From Foliimonas ilicis (lineage in GTDB: Bacteria > Pseudomonadota > Alphaproteobacteria > Rhizobiales > Rhizobiaceae): a DNA stretch of 64,000 nucleotides. How positions within the stretch are numbered: position 1 is the stretch's first letter; each line of letters starts with the position of its first letter. Location of the stretch: contig NZ_JBDUUH010000016.1 in assembly GCF_039939195.1 (NCBI RefSeq), positions 67,471 to 131,470 on the forward strand, in the 5' to 3' direction. The translations under genes were made by a program, and so were the position numbers. The notes under the pieces were generated by a model. The model was not told where the DNA came from. It did not search any database and was given only the letters and a program-made list of their open reading frames with translations. This document shows, piece after piece, positions 27,252 to 36,566 of the stretch.

Positions 27252-28681
27252 GGGCCGAGGCTGTGTGAAAACTCCTGATAATGCTATGATGTGGCACTGC
27301 TTCGGAGGTGCCGCATGGGACGTTTCGTTGAAGCTGCAGACCGCGACCAAGCGAGCTTTTTGCCGGCGTGTCTGGAAGACTATGTGGATGCTGACAACCC
27401 GGTCCGCATCATTGACGCCTTCGTGGATGAACTCGAGCTGGCCGAACTCGGCTTTGCCCGCGTGCAGCCGGCATCGACCGGCAGACCCGGCTATGCGCCC
27501 GGCACGATGCTCAAGCTCTATGTCTATGGCTATCTGCATCAGCTGACGTCGAGCCGGAAGCTTGAGCGCGAGGCTGGCCGCAATATCGAGCTAATGTGGC
27601 TGATCGGCAAGCTGGTGCCGGACTTCAAGACCATCGCCGACTTCCGCCGCGACAATGCCGATGCGATCCAGATCGCATGTCAGCGCTTTGTCGCCATCTG
27701 CCGCGCTCTTGGTCTGGTCGGCGGTGGCATGGTTGTCATTGATGGGTCACGCATGCGGGCGGTGAACACGCACGAGAAGAACTACACCAAGGGCAAGCTG
27801 GCGCGTCGCAAGGCCCATGTCGAGGAAAGCATTGCGCGCTATCTCGCCGAGCTTGAGGAAGCCGATTATGCGGAGACCGGACCAGCCACGCCGCGCATCG
27901 ATCACCTCACCGAGCGACTGGCATCGCTGCGCGGTCGTCTTGGTGAGCTCGAGGAGATTGGCCGGCAACTGCAAGCCGCTCCAGATGAGCAGATCTCGCT
28001 CACCGACCCGGATGCGCGCGCCATGGCAACCGGAAGTGATCATCGCGGAGTGGTCGGCTACAACGTGCAGGCAGCCGTCGATACCAAGCATCATATCGTG
28101 GTCGCCAATGCGGTGACGAACCGGGGCCATGACCGATCGCACCTGCTGGAGATGGCCAAGGCCGCCCAGGCAGAGACCGGCGCTCCAGAAATGATCGCCC
28201 TTGCTGACCGCGGCTATTACGAGGGCGAGCAGATTCGCTCCTGCGCCGAAGCTGGCATCATCGCGATGGTTCCCAAGCCCAATACCTCACCAGCTCAGGC
28301 GCGTGGCTTCTGGGGCAAGGCCATGTTCGTGCATGAGCCTGAGACAGACACCTATCGGTGTCCCGCCGGCCAGCAGTTGCAGAAGCGCTTCGCCCGAGTG
28401 GAGGGCGGCAAGCTCATCAGCGTCTACTTCAACCAGAAGGCCTGCAGCGCATGCCCCTCGCGTCCCCTGTGCACGTCCGGCACCCACTTCCGAACGCGTG
28501 GCCTCAGGAACGTCACTACCGAAGCCAGCTTGGCAATCCTGGCCTACAACATGAAACGCGCCATCGCAGTCGCCGGCGTTGCCTCGACCCTCAAAGTAAT
28601 AACGGGATGAATGGAGCAAATGCGCGCCATGGCAGCAGCCTGCGCGACGAGCGACGGTGAGTTCTCACACAGCCTCGGCCC
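27252..28681 (+). mobile_element. IS1182-family insertion sequence
   Basis: A 1430-bp element bounded by 23-base inverted repeats (27252-27274 and 28659-28681) starting GGGCCGAGGCTGTGTGA and differing at one base. It holds one intact transposase gene and sits directly after the trbI remnant. A target duplication is not obvious. Confidence 0.88.
27315..28610 (+). CDS. IS1182-family transposase
   Basis: Intact transposase of about 431 residues. The N-terminal part has the family pattern TGRPGYAPGTMLKLYVYGYL and SSRKLEREAGRNIELMWL. The central part has VVIDGSRMRAVNT with a catalytic Asp, and IALADRGYYEG with the second. The C-terminus has a cysteine cluster (CPAGQQL, CSACPSRPLC) and RNVTTEASLAILAYNMKR. 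ATG at 27315 has GGAGG seven bases before it, so this start is chosen over 27291. It is one of few undamaged mobile genes here, suggesting recent arrival. Confidence 0.92.
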   Translation: MGRFVEAADRDQASFLPACLEDYVDADNPVRIIDAFVDELELAELGFARVQPASTGRPGYAPGTMLKLYVYGYLHQLTSSRKLEREAGRNIELMWLIGKLVPDFKTIADFRRDNADAIQIACQRFVAICRALGLVGGGMVVIDGSRMRAVNTHEKNYTKGKLARRKAHVEESIARYLAELEEADYAETGPATPRIDHLTERLASLRGRLGELEEIGRQLQAAPDEQISLTDPDARAMATGSDHRGVVGYNVQAAVDTKHHIVVANAVTNRGHDRSHLLEMAKAAQAETGAPEMIALADRGYYEGEQIRSCAEAGIIAMVPKPNTSPAQARGFWGKAMFVHEPETDTYRCPAGQQLQKRFARVEGGKLISVYFNQKACSACPSRPLCTSGTHFRTRGLRNVTTEASLAILAYNMKRAIAVAGVASTLKVITG

Positions 28682-29169
28682 CGAACCTGCTTTCGATCGC
28701 GACCTATATCGCCGTTCCGCTCGATCGAAACCGGCCGGCTATTTTGTTTTCGACCGTCCTTCATCTCGCGTTTCTGGTCACGCACTCCGAAGAAGATGAA
28801 ATTCCAGATCGTTGCACTTCTGCAACGCTGCCTCGGAATTGTGCTACGAATTTGCGGTCGGCTCGACGGGTTCATGCCCTGAGACAATACAGCAAAATCA
28901 ACATGAAACATGTACACTATTGTCAGGTTTTAGCGGATCGGTGGCACATCACCCTCGACCGGTTCTAAACGATTGGCCTTGAACGACTTTTTGCCTTGAG
29001 ATAAGGGCGGACTAGAGAAACTGCGCTTATGGACCGTCGAGAGAGTGAACAAGCCCGTAGATCGACCACGCACGAATACGCACGACGGCACGACTGCCAT
29101 CGCCGCGTTATCCGCCGGTGGTCTTGCGCGCGATCTCGGATGTAAGCGGTGGCGGAGGAGGCGGGGTCG
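28682..29169. other. Intergenic stretch before the first siderophore module
   Basis: About 490 bases with no convincing gene. The first part could encode LLSIATYIAVPLDRNRPAIL on the plus strand, perhaps the 3' piece of a gene cut by the IS, but no family was recognised. The promoter of the sigma-factor gene should lie at the right end. Confidence 0.4.
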
Positions 29170-29685
29170 ATGCCGGCTGCGCTGAACGCCATCTTCGAGA
29201 TCCATCGCCGGTCGCTGCTCTGGAGCGTGATGCGCATCGTGCGCGATCCGCAGACGGCCGAGGATCTGGCTCAGGAAACCTACCTTCGGGCGCGGCGCGC
29301 GGTCGAGAGCGGTCCCATCGAGCATCTCGAGGGTTTCCTTCACCAGACCGCCCGAAACCTTGCGCTCGATCATCTTCGGCGGAAGAGCACGAGGGCGAGG
29401 GTCGAGGCCGAAGGGGTCGACGACATTTCGCTCAACGAAATCCCGGCTGACGTTCCCTCAATCGAGCAGGCCTTGATCGAGAGGCAGACGTTCTGCTGGT
29501 TCAACGAGGCGCTCTCCGGTTTGCCGAAGCGCGCCCAGGCCGTGATGGTTCTGAGCCGGATCGAGGAATGGTCGAACGTCAGGATCGCTACGCATCTAGG
29601 CATTTCCGAGCGCACGGTCTTCAATGACCTGAAGCTCGCCATGGCCCATTGCCGGGACGCGCTGGCACGCCTCGACGGCAAGTGA
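29170..29685 (+). CDS. FecI-like ECF RNA polymerase sigma factor (module 1)
   Basis: Iron-starvation type sigma-70 factor, about 171 residues. Region 2 (SVMRIVRDPQTAEDLAQETYLRARRA) and region 4 (LSGLPKRAQAVMVLSRIEEWSNVRIATHLGISERTVFNDL across residues 110-150) are clear. ATG at 29170 follows a GGAGGAGG stretch; GTG at 29149 is an alternative. It should direct RNA polymerase to the receptor operon when FecR signals that a ferric siderophore is bound. Closely related to the gene at 38042 (both contain SVMRIVRDPQTAED). Confidence 0.9.
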   Translation: MPAALNAIFEIHRRSLLWSVMRIVRDPQTAEDLAQETYLRARRAVESGPIEHLEGFLHQTARNLALDHLRRKSTRARVEAEGVDDISLNEIPADVPSIEQALIERQTFCWFNEALSGLPKRAQAVMVLSRIEEWSNVRIATHLGISERTVFNDLKLAMAHCRDALARLDGK

Positions 29686-29851
29686 GGGCCGGAAGATGGC
29701 GCGGACGTCGCTGGCTTCCGCCACTTCCATTGCCTTGTCGAGCGTGGCGCCCAGCGCCCGCCGGGGCCACGAAACCATTTTTGCCGGATTCCGTGCCTTG
29801 GTGCGTCTAGGTTATAGGAACCCGCAATGCATTTTTGAACGGACAGGCTGA

Positions 29852-30841
29852 GTGGGACACCAAGGCGCGGATGACAGCGAGAAACGGGAAGACGACTATG
29901 TCCACGACGATCCGGTCGTCGATGAAGCGTTGGACTGGTTTACGCGGCTGCGCAATCGGGAGTCCGATAGCGACACCCGGCGCGAATTCGTATCCTGGCT
30001 GAACCGTAGCCCGCGGCACGAAGAAGAATTCCGAAATCTCGAAGCGATCTGGGGGTCGTCCTCCTTCCTGAAGGCGGTGAAGTCGCTTCCGGTCGACCCC
30101 GGCATCCGTCGTCCCCGCTTCAGCCGGTGGGCGATGCACGGGTCCGCCGCGGCCGCTGCCATGCTGCTTGCCGCCGGAGTGTGGCAGTACCCATCCCTGA
30201 TCATCTCGTGGCAAGCGGACTACGTGACCGTGACCGGGGATCAGTCGACGATTCAGCTTCCGGACGGCTCGACCATGATGCTGAACACCGCCTCCGCCGT
30301 CGCCGTCGATTTCGAGAACGGGCGCCGACGCGTCCAGCTGCTGCGCGGGGAAGCGTTCTTCGACGTGCAGCACGATCTACATCGACCGTTCGTGGTCAAG
30401 GCGAGCTTCGGGGAGGTCGAGGTCAGGGGCACCGCATTTTCCGTGCGCACCGACGCGAAGGAGGACGACGTGTTTCTCGAGCGCGGCAAGGTGCAGGTCT
30501 ATTGTCTCTGCGACCGCAGCAATCAGGTCGAACTGCATCCGGGTGAGGGTGTCAGCGTGACGGCATCCGCCGTATCGCCTGTCCGGGCGCAGGAGGGCTC
30601 CGAGACGCTTGCATGGCGGGAAGGGCGCATCGCATTCGAGACCGCCCGCCTCGGCGACGTTCTGGACGAGCTGCGCCGTTACTACAGCGGCCGTATCGTG
30701 GTGATGGACGACCGCGTGAACCGCATGGTCGTCACTGGAAACTACCGGCTCGACAATGTCGAGGGCGCGATCCGGACCCTGGCCGATGCGGCCGGCGTTG
30801 GAATGACCCGGATTCCGGGCGGTCTGATAATCCTGCGATAG
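29852..30841 (+). CDS. FecR-family anti-sigma/sigma regulator (module 1)
   Basis: Inner-membrane signal protein of 329 residues. A cytoplasmic N-terminal domain binds the sigma factor (residues 20-70, DEALDWFTRLRNRES, FVSWLNRSPRHEEEF). One hydrophobic segment lies near 95-115. The periplasmic FecR domain follows (IQLPDGSTMMLNTASAVAV, RGTAFSVRT), with a C-terminal STN-like part (RIVVMDDRVNRMVVTGNYRL). Start is a GTG in the context CTGAGTGG, the same as in module 2. It relays the state of the TonB receptor to the sigma factor encoded 167 bases upstream. Confidence 0.9.
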   Translation: MGHQGADDSEKREDDYVHDDPVVDEALDWFTRLRNRESDSDTRREFVSWLNRSPRHEEEFRNLEAIWGSSSFLKAVKSLPVDPGIRRPRFSRWAMHGSAAAAAMLLAAGVWQYPSLIISWQADYVTVTGDQSTIQLPDGSTMMLNTASAVAVDFENGRRRVQLLRGEAFFDVQHDLHRPFVVKASFGEVEVRGTAFSVRTDAKEDDVFLERGKVQVYCLCDRSNQVELHPGEGVSVTASAVSPVRAQEGSETLAWREGRIAFETARLGDVLDELRRYYSGRIVVMDDRVNRMVVTGNYRLDNVEGAIRTLADAAGVGMTRIPGGLIILR

Positions 30842-30956
30842 CATCTCAACTTTTTTTTCCGACTCCGGGCCCCTGCCGCGTCCTTGATAGTAGAGGGGTG
30901 CGGCTGAGCACGATGCGTCCGATCCCTCGCAAGTTCTGAGAGAGGGTTAGACGACA

Positions 30957-33470
30957 ATGGAATCGGGGCAGACATTATCCGCCACTTGCCGGCCTGCGAA
31001 CACGCGCCTCGCGTCGATCCTGCTGGCCTCGACCATCCTCGGCTGCGCGTCTCCGTTGGCCTCGACGGCTGCCCAGGCCCGGCCCGCCGCCGGCGCATCC
31101 GAGACGGTGAACTTCCAGATCCCGGCGCAAACGCTCTCGTCCGCGCTCAATGCTTTCATCCGGCAAAGCGGCTGGCAGATCAGCTATTCTTCGGCGCTTG
31201 CACGCGGGAAGACTTCCGCAGCAATTTCCGGATCGATGACGCCCGAGACCGCTCTGCAGCGGCTAGTCGCGGGCACCGGCGCCGCCGTTCGGGTCGGCGC
31301 ACCCGGTTCCGCAGCGTTAGTCGATGCGACCGCCGCAGGCGCAAATGGTGGCGTCGCTGCCGATGGCTCGCTCATACTCGACACGATCACGATCCAGGGT
31401 GCGAACCCAAATTCCACGTTCGAGGTACCTGAAGTCTATGCCGGCGGTCAGGTGGCGCGCGGCGGACAGGTCGGCATGCTCGGCAATCGAGACGTGATGA
31501 ACATGCCGTTCAGCCAGACCAGCTATACCGCCAAGAAGATCCGTGATCAGCAGGCGCGGACCCTTAATGAAGTAATGGACAACGATCCCTCTGTGATCGC
31601 CACAAGCCAAGGCGTTTATCGCGATGCGGAGACCATTCGCGGCTTTCAGACCTATGGCCACTTCGGCGTTCGTAGCCTGAACGGATTGTCGGGCATGGCG
31701 CCGTTGCTTTTTCCGTCCACCGATTACATCGAAAGGGTGGAAGTGCTTAAGGGACCGAGCGCCCTGCTCAACGGGATGTCGGCTGCAGGCAACGGCAATC
31801 TTGGTGGCTCGGTCAATCTTATCACCAAGCAGGCAAGCGATGAATCTATTACGCGATTGACCACGCGTTATATCTCGGATTCACAATTTGGCGCCCATGC
31901 GGATATCGGCCGCCGCTTCGGCGCGAACAATGAGTTCGGCATCCGCTTCAACGGATCTCTCAGCGGCGGCGATACGCCAGTAGACATCCAGACATCAAAG
32001 GATAAGTTGGCTGCGCTCAATCTCGATTACCGCGGCGAGCGCCTTCGCATGTCGGCGGACATCGCACATCAGTCTCAGGACCTCAGCCCTCGATCGAGCA
32101 CGCTTTCAATCAGGCCGGTTCTCGGAACGCTCGCCGTGGTACCAAGCGCGCCGAGCGCACGCACGAGCTTGTTTCCATATTGGGATGAAGGGCGTAGCTA
32201 CGGCACCTTGGGGATGGTTCGGGGCGAATTCGACATTAACGATAACCTCACGGCCTACGCCGCCGTCGGCGCGCAACGATTTAGCGATGACATCGACGCC
32301 ACCGCTCCTGCGGTCCTACTCGACGCCACCGGCAGGTACAGCATAACTCCATGGACGCAGAAGTCGACATACGACACCTTTTCCACGCAAGGCGGGATCA
32401 GGGGGACGGCTACTACGGGTCCGGTGGATCACGACTTCAGCCTGAATGTTTCGCATACAAGTTATGTCGAGAAATACTCGATCTGGATTGGCTCCAGTAC
32501 GATCGTCGACTCGATCTATAATCCGGTCTTCGGACCGGCTCCCTCCTTTGTCGACCCTGGCCAACCGAACAAGGTTACCGATACAAGCGTAACGAGCATT
32601 GGCGTAGCCGATACTTTATCTTTCCTGGACGACCGGATCCAACTAACTGCTGGTATTCGATATCAGACGGTTCAGTCGGAGGGCTTCAATTACATCACCG
32701 GCGCGCAAACATCGAGCTACGACAGCGATGCTTGGACCCCAACTTTCGGGGTGGTCGTCAAGCCATGGGAGAACGTGTCACTCTATGCGAACTACATTGA
32801 AGGCCTACAACCGGGAACTACGGTAGGAACTACCTACGCCAATGCCGGCGAAGTATTTGCACCTTACGTCACAAAGCAGTACGAAGCCGGGGTGAAGGTT
32901 GATTGGGGTCCAGTGACGACAACCCTGGCCGTATTTCAGGTTGCGCAGCCGAGCGCGATAGGTGTGCCTGACGCGGGCGGCGGCTTACCGACGCTGGCGC
33001 TTGATGGCGAGCAACGGAATCGCGGCATCGAACTAAATGCTTATGGCGAAGTGTTCGACAGTGTACGGCTGCTTGGCGGGGTCACCTTCCTCGAAGCTCG
33101 TCAAACCAAGACGGCCAGCGGCGCCTTCGATGGCGAAAGAGCGGCTGGCGTACCGAAAGTGCGCGCGGTGATCGGGGCGGAATGGGACACGCCATTTGTC
33201 GAAGGTCTGACGCTGACCGGGCGCGTCGCCTATACGAGCGATCAGGTGGTAGTCAACGACAGACCGGATCTAAAACTGCCGGCTTGGACGCAAGTCGACC
33301 TTGGCGCCCGGTACAGCTTTGACTCGCCCTGGAACGAGAAGCCTATCACGATACACTTCAACGTTGATAACGTCTTCAATGAGAGTTATTGGAAAGGGTC
33401 GTATAACTACGCCTTCCTCTCCCTGAGCGCGCCACGCACATTCCGTCTCTCCACGACTTTCGATTTCTGA
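30957..33470 (+). CDS. TonB-dependent siderophore receptor with STN signalling domain (module 1)
   Basis: Outer-membrane transducer of 837 residues. Signal peptide to about residue 41 (cleavage near AQA), STN domain 48-105 (VNFQIPAQTLSSALNAFI), plug about 160-280 (DYIERVEVLKGPSALLNG, LGGSVNLITK), then a beta-barrel ending TTFDF with the usual terminal Phe. The STN domain is what talks to FecR in the periplasm. Its stop overlaps the next ATG (TGATG), coupling it to the binding-protein gene. Similar in layout to the receptor at 39890, with strong similarity in plug and barrel strands but clear divergence, so the two may take different ferric siderophores. Confidence 0.93.
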   Translation: MESGQTLSATCRPANTRLASILLASTILGCASPLASTAAQARPAAGASETVNFQIPAQTLSSALNAFIRQSGWQISYSSALARGKTSAAISGSMTPETALQRLVAGTGAAVRVGAPGSAALVDATAAGANGGVAADGSLILDTITIQGANPNSTFEVPEVYAGGQVARGGQVGMLGNRDVMNMPFSQTSYTAKKIRDQQARTLNEVMDNDPSVIATSQGVYRDAETIRGFQTYGHFGVRSLNGLSGMAPLLFPSTDYIERVEVLKGPSALLNGMSAAGNGNLGGSVNLITKQASDESITRLTTRYISDSQFGAHADIGRRFGANNEFGIRFNGSLSGGDTPVDIQTSKDKLAALNLDYRGERLRMSADIAHQSQDLSPRSSTLSIRPVLGTLAVVPSAPSARTSLFPYWDEGRSYGTLGMVRGEFDINDNLTAYAAVGAQRFSDDIDATAPAVLLDATGRYSITPWTQKSTYDTFSTQGGIRGTATTGPVDHDFSLNVSHTSYVEKYSIWIGSSTIVDSIYNPVFGPAPSFVDPGQPNKVTDTSVTSIGVADTLSFLDDRIQLTAGIRYQTVQSEGFNYITGAQTSSYDSDAWTPTFGVVVKPWENVSLYANYIEGLQPGTTVGTTYANAGEVFAPYVTKQYEAGVKVDWGPVTTTLAVFQVAQPSAIGVPDAGGGLPTLALDGEQRNRGIELNAYGEVFDSVRLLGGVTFLEARQTKTASGAFDGERAAGVPKVRAVIGAEWDTPFVEGLTLTGRVAYTSDQVVVNDRPDLKLPAWTQVDLGARYSFDSPWNEKPITIHFNVDNVFNESYWKGSYNYAFLSLSAPRTFRLSTTFDF

Positions 33471-34642
33471 TGTCGTGGGTTTGTAAACGGCAATATGTGA
33501 CACGAAAGCCAAGAGCAGGCAAAGAATCCTGCCCTCGCTTTCAGGGTCGACTTTTTGGCCTCATCCTGTTGTCACTTGCAGTGTTGGTTGCAACAGGTTT
33601 TCCGACACGGGCTGAGATTGTGGTGACTGACATTGCTGGCCGCAAAGTCACGATTGCTGCTCCGGCCAAGCGTATTCTGCTGGAGATGCCGAACCATTAC
33701 TTTGCGCTGTCACTTCTGAGCCGGGATGCCGAGAATATCGTCATCGGGGTGGGAGGTACAACAAATGACGGCTTCTCCGAAACCTATGGATCTCTGGCGG
33801 ACACGCCTCGACTTGGCTGGACGAATACACAAACCTTCTCAATCGAATCCGCTTTGGCCCTGAAGCCCGATCTTCTGATTGCCAACCTTGGGAGCCAGAA
33901 GCAGAGCGCAACGGTAGAGGCCGCCTTCCTGAAAGCAGGCGTGCCCGTCATCTATGTCGATTTCTTCGTCGAGCCGATCACGAACATCGAAGCCAGCATC
34001 GGAATTATCGGAGATGCTATTGGAGAAAAGAAGCGAGCCGAAGAGTTCATCGACTTTTATCGTGAGCGAGTGCGCCGTGTCGCCAATCGCCTGGAAGCGG
34101 CAAAGCCCGATCCGCCTGCACTTTTGTTGATCGCACACAGAGTGAACGAAAAGTGCTGCTGGTCGTGGGCGCGATGGGGGATGCTCAAATACTTCGATAT
34201 GCTGCATGTGACCAATATCGCTGATGCTGCACTTCCGGGTTTTGTCGGTCAGCTCGGAATTGAATACGTCATCGGGAGCAATCCCGAGATCGTCGTTACA
34301 GGCGATTATTCGATGGGCCCGAATTCCTTGTTCGACAATCCCAGAACCGTCGCTCATGGCTTGACGGTCCTGGAAGAATTGGCGAATGAGCCTGGCCTGC
34401 GGGATCTCACCGCCACACGCAACCGGCGCATTCACGGCATGGATGCATACCTGATGCATTCGCCTCTGAATATTCTCGCGCTCGAGGTCTTCGCGAAGTG
34501 GATCCATCCGAAACTTTTCGCCGATCTCGATCCACAGGCAACGTTGGACGAAATCAATGACCGCTTCCTGTCGTCACCGCTCAAGGGGCCGTTCTGGGTG
34601 AGCCTTGATGCTGGCGAGTCACCGTCCGGTGGACGCCCATGA
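33470..34642 (+). CDS. Ferric siderophore ABC substrate-binding protein (module 1)
   Basis: Periplasmic FepB/BtuF-type helical-backbone binding protein, 390 residues. The N-terminus has basic residues, then LFGLILLSLAVLVATGF, with cleavage near TRA. The mature start VVTDIAGRKVTIAAPAKRIL is typical. The two lobes are joined by a long helix (about 195-225). It accepts the ferric siderophore delivered by the receptor and passes it to the permease. The gene overlaps the receptor gene by one base and the permease gene by four. Related to, but clearly diverged from, the protein at 42451, unlike their permeases. Confidence 0.9.
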   Translation: MSWVCKRQYVTRKPRAGKESCPRFQGRLFGLILLSLAVLVATGFPTRAEIVVTDIAGRKVTIAAPAKRILLEMPNHYFALSLLSRDAENIVIGVGGTTNDGFSETYGSLADTPRLGWTNTQTFSIESALALKPDLLIANLGSQKQSATVEAAFLKAGVPVIYVDFFVEPITNIEASIGIIGDAIGEKKRAEEFIDFYRERVRRVANRLEAAKPDPPALLLIAHRVNEKCCWSWARWGMLKYFDMLHVTNIADAALPGFVGQLGIEYVIGSNPEIVVTGDYSMGPNSLFDNPRTVAHGLTVLEELANEPGLRDLTATRNRRIHGMDAYLMHSPLNILALEVFAKWIHPKLFADLDPQATLDEINDRFLSSPLKGPFWVSLDAGESPSGGRP

Positions 34643-35721
34643 AAGATGGTGCGCTCTCGTTAAACGGTCCGGTTCCGGACCGCCGTGAAGCTGTTCTCGC
34701 GGCTTATAAGCAGCAGACCTTGCGCCGCATCGTGGTCGTCGCCGGACTCGTCGCGGTGCTTATCGCATCCTTCCTCGTCGATCTCGCGACCGGCCCTTCC
34801 AGCCTTGGCATTGCCGACACGGCACGAGCGATCCTGTCACCGGGCGCTGCCGATCGAAGCACGCTGGTCATTGTCTGGGACGTGCGCATGCCGGCGGCGA
34901 TCATGGCGGTGCTTGTTGGCGTTGCGCTGTCGCTCGCCGGCGCGGAGATGCAGACCATCCTAAACAACCCGCTGGCCAGCCCATTCACGCTCGGAGTGTC
35001 GTCGGCAGCATCGCTGGGGGCCGCACTCGCCATCGTGCTTGGCATCGGCATTCCCGATGTGTCAACGAACTGGCTCGTCACCGGCAACGCCTTTCTCTTC
35101 GCCTTTGGCTCCGTACTGCTCTTGCAAAGCCTGACGCGCCTGCGCGGGGCGGGCCCCGACAGCCTCGTCATGTTCGGCATCGCGCTGGTCTTCACCTTCA
35201 ACGCGCTGGTGGCCCTGATCCAGTTCGTCGCCTCGGCCGACGCTCTCCAGCAACTCGTGTTTTGGGGGATGGGGAGTCTCGGTCGGGCCAACTGGGAGTC
35301 GATCGCGATCCTCGGTCTTGTCATCCTGCTGACGCTGCCGTTCTCGTTCCGGGCGTCATGGAAGCTGACGGCGCTGCGTCTCGGCGAGGATCGGGCGCGA
35401 AGCTTTGGCGTCGATGTCGCCCGGCTGCGTTTCTTCTCGCTGTTCCGCATCAGCCTGCTCGCCGCAACCTCGGTCGCCTTCGTCGGTACGATCGGCTTCA
35501 TCGGTCTGGTCGGCCCCCACATCGCCCGTTTGCTGATTGGCGAGGATCACCGCTTCTTCCTGCCGGCGAGTGCGCTGACGGGGGCGGTCGTGATGTCGCT
35601 GGCCGATGTCGCCAGCAAGAGCATCGCGCCGGGCGTCATCGTGCCCATCGGCATCGTCACCTCGCTGGTCGGCCTGCCGGTGTTCTTCGCGCTGATCTTC
35701 CGGCGGCGGGAGCGTCTTTGA
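34639..35721 (+). CDS. FecCD-type iron-siderophore permease (module 1)
   Basis: Inner-membrane permease, 360 residues, with about nine or ten hydrophobic segments and family motifs NNPLASPFTLGVSSAASLG and GTIGFIGLVGPHIARLL. Only the first 8-10 residues differ from the permease at 43662; the rest is identical. It overlaps the ATPase ATG by one base (TGATG). A 272-codon antisense frame across it is a composition artefact and occurs in both copies. Confidence 0.93.
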   Translation: MKDGALSLNGPVPDRREAVLAAYKQQTLRRIVVVAGLVAVLIASFLVDLATGPSSLGIADTARAILSPGAADRSTLVIVWDVRMPAAIMAVLVGVALSLAGAEMQTILNNPLASPFTLGVSSAASLGAALAIVLGIGIPDVSTNWLVTGNAFLFAFGSVLLLQSLTRLRGAGPDSLVMFGIALVFTFNALVALIQFVASADALQQLVFWGMGSLGRANWESIAILGLVILLTLPFSFRASWKLTALRLGEDRARSFGVDVARLRFFSLFRISLLAATSVAFVGTIGFIGLVGPHIARLLIGEDHRFFLPASALTGAVVMSLADVASKSIAPGVIVPIGIVTSLVGLPVFFALIFRRRERL

Positions 35722-36496
35722 TGGAAGCTGTCTGCGCGCTCACGATCTCGAATCTGTCGGCCGGCTATCGCAACCGGCCTGTCCTGCGCGACTTGAGCCT
35801 CGCACCGATCGAGCCCGGCAAAGTTACGGCGCTGGTCGGGCCGAACGCGGCGGGCAAGTCCACCCTGCTGCGCAGCCTAGCCGGTTTGGTTCGGGCGACC
35901 GGCTCGATCCGGCTTGGCGACCTTGATCTTGAAGCGCTGGCCTTGGCCGAACGCGCGCAGCATGTCGCCTACATGCCGCAGACCTTGCCACAGAATGCGG
36001 AACTCTCCGTGCTCGAAGGCGTGATCGGCGCGCTGAAGGCGTCGCCGCTGGCGGATTTCGATGGCAGCGGCCCCGAGACACGGCACCGCGCCGTCGACGT
36101 GCTCGACAGGCTCGGTATCCTCGACCTGGCGATGGAGGGCATCGGCCGCCTGTCCGGCGGCCAGCGCCAGCTCGCCAGCCTGGCACAGGCGATCGCGCGT
36201 GCGCCGCACCTGCTGCTGCTCGACGAGCCGACCAGCGCGCTCGACCTGCGTCACCAACTCGACGTGATGACGATCGTGCGGACACTCGCCCGCGAAGGCC
36301 GGATCGTGGTCGTCGTGCTGCATGATCTGACGCTTGCCGCCACATGGGCCGATCATCTCGTCGTGCTCGATCATGGCGCGGTCGCCGCCGAAGGAACGCC
36401 CGAGAATTCCCTTTCCCCATCCATCCTCTCGGCCGTCTACGGCGTGGAGGCTCGCGTCGAGCGCTGCTCGCGCGGCCGCCTCCACATCATGGTCGA
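34664..36496 (+). repeat. 1.83-kb direct repeat, copy A (permease and ATPase genes)
   Basis: Matches 43687-45519 with no difference found by eye, offset 9023 bases. It begins ACGGTCCGG inside the fourth to ninth codons of the permease gene and ends at ATGGTCGA near the ATPase 3' end, where a C/T mismatch and then full divergence follow. Confidence 0.9.
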
Positions 36497-36566
36497 CGGG
36501 CCTGCGGATGCGGTCGAAGGGCGGTCCTTGGAACGTACGGACAAACGAAGAAGCTTATCGCTATGA
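35721..36566 (+). CDS. Iron-siderophore ABC ATPase (module 1)
   Basis: FecE/FhuC-type ATPase, 281 residues: Walker A GPNAAGKSTLLRSLAG, signature LSGGQRQLASLAQAIA, Walker B LLLLDEPTSALD and switch His in VLHDLTLAA. The start ATG overlaps the permease stop. Protein and DNA are the same as the copy at 44744 up to HIMVDGPA; after that the last residues differ (DAVEGRSLERTDKRRSLSL here), because the repeat ends inside the gene. The end overlaps the reductase ATG by four bases. Confidence 0.93.
   Translation: MEAVCALTISNLSAGYRNRPVLRDLSLAPIEPGKVTALVGPNAAGKSTLLRSLAGLVRATGSIRLGDLDLEALALAERAQHVAYMPQTLPQNAELSVLEGVIGALKASPLADFDGSGPETRHRAVDVLDRLGILDLAMEGIGRLSGGQRQLASLAQAIARAPHLLLLDEPTSALDLRHQLDVMTIVRTLAREGRIVVVVLHDLTLAATWADHLVVLDHGAVAAEGTPENSLSPSILSAVYGVEARVERCSRGRLHIMVDGPADAVEGRSLERTDKRRSLSL

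Noticed and set aside
27248..28686. Target-site duplication of the IS1182 element
   Set aside because: No convincing short direct repeat immediately outside the inverted repeats could be identified.
29686..29851. Possible small gene between sigma factor and FecR
   Set aside because: Available frames are short and antisense or GC-shadow; spacing like this is common between fecI and fecR.
34704..35522. 272-codon minus-strand frame across the permease gene (also at 43727-44545)
   Set aside because: Antisense to a clear FecCD permease with overlapping neighbours; high Arg/Ser/Thr content and exact presence in both repeat copies mark it as a GC-composition shadow.
35262..35720. Long N-terminal extension of the ATPase reading frame (also 44285-44743)
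   Set aside because: It overlaps the permease in another frame and is not ATPase-like; the ATG at 35721/44744 overlapping the permease stop is the natural start.
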